Assembly (NCBI GenBank): GCA_031255695.1
Contig: JAIRSA010000025.1
Coordinates: 1-10,317 of the forward strand
Length of the DNA stretch: 10,317 nt
Origin: Eubacteriales Family XIII. Incertae Sedis bacterium
GTDB taxonomy: Bacteria > Bacillota > Clostridia > Peptostreptococcales > Anaerovoracaceae
Direction of reading: 5' to 3'
The first letter of the stretch is position 1. Every line of letters begins with the position of its first letter. Below the pieces are notes generated by a model. The model ran no database searches. It was not told the DNA's origin and worked only from the letters and a program-made list of their open reading frames with translations. The translations under genes and the position numbers were made by a program. Of this stretch, positions 7,854 through 10,317 are shown piece by piece.

Positions 7854-7858
7854 CTCCT
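7854..7858 (-). promoter_or_regulatory. Ribosome binding site of dnaE
   Basis: AGGAG on the minus strand lies eight bases before the ATG at 7845. It fixes the start at MAFTHLHVH, the usual N-terminus of the PHP domain, and not at the upstream in-frame ATG at 7923. Confidence 0.88.
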
Positions 7859-7992
7859 ATTGCTATATCATCCCTGTGGCTATTGATGCCAGCGCCTTTA
7901 AGCCGAGGCGCGGCAATACACATGCCAAACCGCCGCCCCTACAGCAGATGCGCTGCGCCGCAGATGGCAGCCGACAACAGCCACATATAACC

Positions 7993-8001
7993 ATTATATC
8001 A
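7993..8001 (-). promoter_or_regulatory. Extended -10 promoter core P1 of dnaE
   Basis: The minus strand reads TGATATAAT, a perfect extended -10 element of a housekeeping-sigma promoter, about 148 bases upstream of the dnaE start. No good TTGACA-like -35 box is seen at 16-18 bases, as is common for extended -10 promoters. Confidence 0.65.
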
Positions 8002-8035
8002 TAAAACACGAGAATTTTATCATACTATCTGTAAT

Positions 8036-8050
8036 TTCCGCACAGCGGAA
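8036..8050. other. Small hairpin in repeat copy A
   Basis: TTCCGC-ACA-GCGGAA, a perfect 6-bp stem. It corresponds exactly, 73 bases away, to the stem at 8109-8123, but its outermost pair is T-A where the other copy has C-G. Confidence 0.7.
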
Positions 8051-8065
8051 GCCGACAATATAAAG

Positions 8066-8074
8066 ATTATACCA
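8066..8074 (-). promoter_or_regulatory. Extended -10 promoter core P2 of dnaE
   Basis: The minus strand reads TGGTATAAT, exactly 73 bases upstream of P1 and at the same place in the repeat unit. A -35 box is not evident. Confidence 0.6.
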
Positions 8075-8108
8075 TAATAATGTGAGCATTTTATGATATA
8101 TCTGCCAT

Positions 8109-8123
8109 CTCCGCGCAGCGGAG
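8109..8123. other. Small hairpin in repeat copy B
   Basis: CTCCGC-GCA-GCGGAG, a perfect 6-bp stem. It differs from copy A by a paired change (T-A to C-G) at the outer base pair and by one loop base. Confidence 0.7.
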
Positions 8124-8165
8124 GGCGTCAAACGATAATAGCAGGGCACGTCAAATTTTATAAAG

Positions 8166-8174
8166 ATTATATCA
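8166..8174 (-). promoter_or_regulatory. Extended -10 promoter core P3, near the pyrE stop
   Basis: The minus strand reads TGATATAAT for the third time, 100 bases upstream of P2. A poor TTGCGT lies about 18 bases further upstream, inside the end of pyrE. Overlapping palindromes TCACGTGA (8172-8179) and GTGATCAC (8176-8183) cover its upstream edge and the pyrE stop codon. Confidence 0.55.
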
Positions 8175-8179
8175 CGTGA

Positions 8180-8866
8180 TCACGCGATGACGCAATACTC
8201 GCGCATATAGTCTTCCATTTTTTGTTTTATAAAATCATTGATATATACTGTTCCGTCCACTGGCCGGTTGTGCAGGCAGGCTATTATGTCCAACACTGTC
8301 ACTATCGGGCAGGTGCGGATCCCGTAGTCCTCGAAGATCTCGCGTATGGCCGTCCGCTCGCCGGCGCCCCGCTCCATGCGGTCCACCGAGACTATCAGCC
8401 CTTCGACCTTGGCGCCGCAGCCGCCTTCCAGCAGCGGCAGGCATTCCTTGACCGCCGTCCCTGCGGTTATCACGTCCTCCACTATGAGCACCCTGTCGCC
8501 CGCGCACGGCTTGTAGCCTACCATGCCGCCGCCTTCGCCATGATCCTTAGCCTCTTTCCTGTTGAAGCAGTAGTTGATGTCCATGCCGCGCCCCGCCAAT
8601 GCGGCCGCCGCGCTGACGGCAAGGGGTATGCCCTTGTAGGCAGGGCCGAAGAGCGCCGCCACTCCCCCGCCTATATTGCCGCTTTCCATGTTGGCCGCTA
8701 TGCAGTCCGCGTAGAAGCCGCCCAGGGCGGCGATCTGCGCGCCGGTCCGGTAATTCCCCGTATTGATGAAATACGGCGAGTGCCTGCCGCTCTTGGTGAC
8801 AAACTCGCCGAAGGTGAGGACCCCGGATTTGGCCATAAACTCTATAAAACGCTGTTTGTAGTCCAT
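8180..8866 (-). CDS. pyrE: Orotate phosphoribosyltransferase
   Basis: Joins orotate to PRPP to give orotidine 5'-monophosphate, the fifth step of pyrimidine synthesis, in the cytosol as a dimer. At 228 residues it has normal length. The type I PRTase PRPP-binding signature VLIVEDVITAGTA is at 126-138, with acidic pair E130/D131. The flexible catalytic loop is FNRKEAKDHGEGG (101-113). The N-terminal hood includes SGRHSPYFINTG (26-37). The start ATG follows AAGGAG by six bases. It lies downstream of pyrD, which supplies its substrate, but the pair is separated by an unusual 340-base repeat-filled gap, so pyrE may have reduced coupling to pyrD. I see no promoter or PyrR-type attenuator in the gap. 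The stop codon overlaps the GTGATCAC palindrome. No clear terminator follows, so read-through into dnaE is possible. Confidence 0.97.
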   Translation of the reverse strand: MDYKQRFIEFMAKSGVLTFGEFVTKSGRHSPYFINTGNYRTGAQIAALGGFYADCIAANMESGNIGGGVAALFGPAYKGIPLAVSAAAALAGRGMDINYCFNRKEAKDHGEGGGMVGYKPCAGDRVLIVEDVITAGTAVKECLPLLEGGCGAKVEGLIVSVDRMERGAGERTAIREIFEDYGIRTCPIVTVLDIIACLHNRPVDGTVYINDFIKQKMEDYMREYCVIA

Positions 8867-8903
8867 GTAATTCTCCTTTCCTGCGCAGGGGCACAGCCGG
8901 GGC

Positions 8904-8975
8904 GTGTGCGGGCTGGCTACGTTAGCCAGGGCGCACCTGCGTGGGCATATCGGCTACGCTAGCCGGTGCGCCTGC
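8904..8975. repeat. Two tandem hairpin-forming units in the pyrD-pyrE gap
   Basis: Copies of 37 (8904-8940) and 35 bases (8941-8975) each contain an inverted repeat: CTGGCTA-CGT-TAGCCAG (8913-8929) and ATCGGCTA-CGC-TAGCCGGT (8949-8967). Outer bases also pair (GTGCG 8906-8910 with CGCAC 8932-8936), making longer stems. Between copies T-A (8914/8928) becomes C-G (8951/8965), and C-G (8913/8929) becomes T-G (8950/8966), so pairing is kept. A decayed third copy lacking the inverted repeat may occupy 8976-9006. In the transcript they lie in the leader of pyrE; no T-run follows, so they are not ordinary terminators. Confidence 0.75.
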
Positions 8976-9031
8976 GGGCTTGCTACTCATGCTGGGGGGC
9001 GTGTGCTGGCTTGCGCCGCCCGGCGGGCGGT

Positions 9032-9209
9032 CTGGGCAGGCTTGTTGCCCCTGCTGAGGGGCACGTGCGCCGCCCTGCGGCCTGCCTGGGCAGGCTTGCC
9101 GCTCCGGCTGAGGGGCGCGGGTGCGCCGCACTGCGGCCTCCGCACTGCGGCCTGCCTGGGCAGGCTTGTCGCCCCTGCTGAGGGGCGCGTGCGCCGCTCT
9201 GCGGCTTCA
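9032..9209. repeat. 54-bp GC-rich tandem array ending at the pyrD stop codon
   Basis: Units start with CTGGGCAGGCTTG at 9032, 9086 and 9156. The first and last are 54 bases. The middle one is 70, because CCGCACTGCGGCCT is duplicated (9126-9139 and 9140-9153) and two bases are added. Each unit has CTG(C)TGAGGGGC and GTGCGCCGC. The last unit runs into the pyrD stop codon. No credible gene lies in 8867-9206. Confidence 0.88.
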
Positions 9210-10304
9210 GCCCAGCGCCGCCTTCAGCGCCTCTATGTCGGCGAAGCCGTTCAGCCGCATAAATCCCTCCAGCCCATTCAATATCCTTACAGGCGCCGCC
9301 GGGTCCAGAAGCGCCGCCGTGCCTGCTGCCACGGCCGAGGCCCCTGCCATGAAGAATTCGGCCGCGTCTTCGCCTGTCATTATGCCGCCCATGCCGATCA
9401 GCGGGATCTTCACCGCCCGCGCCGTCTGGTAGACCATGCGCACAGCCACTGGCTTTATGGCAGGCCCCGACAGGCCCCCGGTCACATTCGCCAGCACTGG
9501 GCTGCGCCTCTTAATGTCGATCCGCATCCCCAGCAGCGTGTTGATGAGCGACAGCGCGTCCGCGCCGGCGGCTTCGGCCGCCTTCGCGATCTCCGTTATG
9601 TCTGTCACGTTCGGGCTCAGCTTCACTATGAGCGGCTTGCCTGTGGCCGCCCTGACCGCAGAGACCACTTCGGCCGCCAGCCGCGCGTCCGTCCCGAAGC
9701 CGATCCCTCCGGCCTTGATGTTTGGGCAGGATATATTCAGCTCTATCATGTCCACGGCGCTCCCGTCCAGCCGCTCCGCGACCGCCCGGTATTCGTCCGT
9801 ATGCTTCCCCACGATATTCGCGATTATACGCGTGCGCGGCTGGACCGCCCCGGCTCCTGCGCCCGCCGCGTGTGGGGGCTGGGCCGGATCTGCTCCAGCG
9901 CCCGGCTGCCGCCCCGCCCCGGCGCCTGTGCCCGCCGCAGTTGGAGGCTGTGCTGGATCCGTTCCGGCGCCCGGCTGCCGGATCGCCCCAGCGCCTGTGC
10001 CCGCCGCAGACGAGCGGCGGCTCGCCTCCCCCTTCTCTATGTAATCGAGTATGTAGGGGATTTCTTCATTTATATATGCATCCACGCCGGGGTTTTCCAG
10101 CCCCACCGCATTCAGCACGCCGCCCCAGCTTTCCGCTATGCGCGGCGTGGGGTTCCCCATCCACGGCTCCATGGCCACGCCCTTGGTTGTGACGGCCCCA
10201 AGCAGCGAAAAATCGCAGTATTGCCCGCTGTCACGCGCCGAAAAGGTGCCGGATGCCGTCGTTATGGGGTTCTTCCAGCGCAAGCCGCAGATCTCTATAC
10301 TCAT
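9207..10304 (-). CDS. pyrD: Dihydroorotate dehydrogenase, class 1B type, with repeat insertion
   Basis: Oxidises dihydroorotate to orotate with FMN in the cytosol. Visible are ASGTF (17-21), NAVGLENPGV (65-74), ELNISCPN with C193 as likely catalytic base, VKLSPNVTDI with K228, NTLLGM (256-261), GGLSGPAIKP (276-285), and the FMN phosphate site GMGGIMTGEDA (304-314). The active-site cysteine and overall sequence suit the PyrK-partnered, NAD-linked form, but PyrK itself is not in the window. The protein is 365 residues, about 60 longer than typical (roughly 305). The excess is a low-complexity block at about 94-157 with 23-residue repeats, placed just before the strand RIIANIVGK. The frame and all motifs on both sides are intact. 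On the minus strand a TGA ends one base before the ATG, hinting at an abutting upstream gene; no strong ribosome site is seen. pyrE follows after 340 bases. Confidence 0.95.
   Translation of the reverse strand: MSIEICGLRWKNPITTASGTFSARDSGQYCDFSLLGAVTTKGVAMEPWMGNPTPRIAESWGGVLNAVGLENPGVDAYINEEIPYILDYIEKGEASRRSSAAGTGAGAIRQPGAGTDPAQPPTAAGTGAGAGRQPGAGADPAQPPHAAGAGAGAVQPRTRIIANIVGKHTDEYRAVAERLDGSAVDMIELNISCPNIKAGGIGFGTDARLAAEVVSAVRAATGKPLIVKLSPNVTDITEIAKAAEAAGADALSLINTLLGMRIDIKRRSPVLANVTGGLSGPAIKPVAVRMVYQTARAVKIPLIGMGGIMTGEDAAEFFMAGASAVAAGTAALLDPAAPVRILNGLEGFMRLNGFADIEALKAALG
9846..10007 (-). repeat. 69-bp tandem repeat coding for Ala/Gly/Pro-rich insertion in PyrD
   Basis: Two full units (10007-9939 and 9938-9870) and a partial third (9869-9846) are in frame with pyrD. 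The 23-residue unit reads roughly AAGTGAGA-x-RQPGAG, then x-DPAQPP-x. The two full copies differ at only three residues: I108/G131, T115/A138 and T122/H145. It is rich in small and Pro residues and predicted disordered or loop-like; its multiple-of-three length keeps the gene open. Confidence 0.93.
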
Positions 10305-10317
10305 ATCAGGGCCCGCG

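Larger units (their letters stand above)
7945..8174. repeat. AT-rich direct repeats of about 73 bp upstream of dnaE
   Basis: Two imperfect copies run 7993-8065 and 8066-about 8138. Each starts ATTATA(T/C)CATAA, continues through AATTTTAT/CATTTTATG and ends with a small GC hairpin. Part of a third copy begins at 8166 (again TATAAAGATTATA before it), after a spacing of 100, and a degenerate copy (sharing GCAGCCGACAA) lies at about 7945-7992. With the dnaE 5' UTR (7846-7992) they account for the 334-base gap between dnaE and pyrE. The base composition contrasts sharply with the GC-rich surroundings. Confidence 0.8.

Noticed and set aside
7846..7923. Upstream extension of dnaE by 26 codons
   Set aside because: The extension has no family resemblance, while AGGAG followed by MAFTHLHVH gives the standard N-terminus.
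8867..9206. PyrR-type attenuator or riboswitch before pyrE
   Set aside because: No PyrR-binding consensus and no hairpin followed by a T-run was found; the gap consists of tandem repeats and two hairpins.
10306..10317. End of an upstream gene such as pyrK
   Set aside because: A TGA one base before the pyrD ATG is suggestive, but only three codons are visible, too few to call a gene.
1..10317. Insertion sequences, transposases, tRNA or rRNA genes
   Set aside because: No transposase motif, terminal inverted repeats flanking a gene, or cloverleaf-like segment was seen.

Overview
The window looks like a chromosomal segment of a GC-rich, Clostridia-like Firmicute. This is inferred from the order dnaE-pfkA-pyk (a familiar Firmicute arrangement), a class 1B-type PyrD encoded upstream of pyrE, strong AGGAG-type ribosome binding sites, and extended -10 (TGnTATAAT) promoter cores. 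Species cannot be assigned.

Layout. Bases 1-1518 (+) hold the 3' part of a gene for a large, probably exported beta-rich protein with one Ig-like (Big_2-like) segment. It converges on five housekeeping genes, all on the minus strand. In order of transcription these are pyrD (10304-9207), pyrE (8866-8180), dnaE (7845-4498), pfkA (4215-3253) and pyk (3237-1804). A perfect 18-bp hairpin at 1614-1655 is the probable terminator of the dnaE-pfkA-pyk unit and may also stop the convergent gene. PyrD and PyrE make orotate and orotidylate in pyrimidine synthesis. DnaE is a replicative-type DNA polymerase. PfkA and Pyk are the two classic irreversible control steps of glycolysis.

What is unusual lies between and inside these ordinary genes. 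GC-rich tandem arrays, each with its own unit, occupy the pyk 3' UTR (13-bp unit), the dnaE-pfkA gap (24/72-bp), and the pyrD-pyrE gap (54-bp, plus a 35-37-bp hairpin-forming unit). Low-complexity insertions also sit in frame inside two conserved enzymes: about 2.4 copies of a 23-residue Ala/Gly/Pro unit in PyrD, and about 31 Gly/Ser-rich residues in the DnaE polymerase region. Three of the arrays end at or within a few bases of a stop codon. This suggests a genome-wide process that grows short repeats at gene ends and in tolerant surface loops.

Upstream of dnaE is a separate AT-rich stretch (about 7983-8175). It carries 73-bp imperfect direct repeats with three extended -10 promoter cores and small hairpins. 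In these hairpins, and in the pair between pyrD and pyrE, substitutions between copies preserve base pairing.
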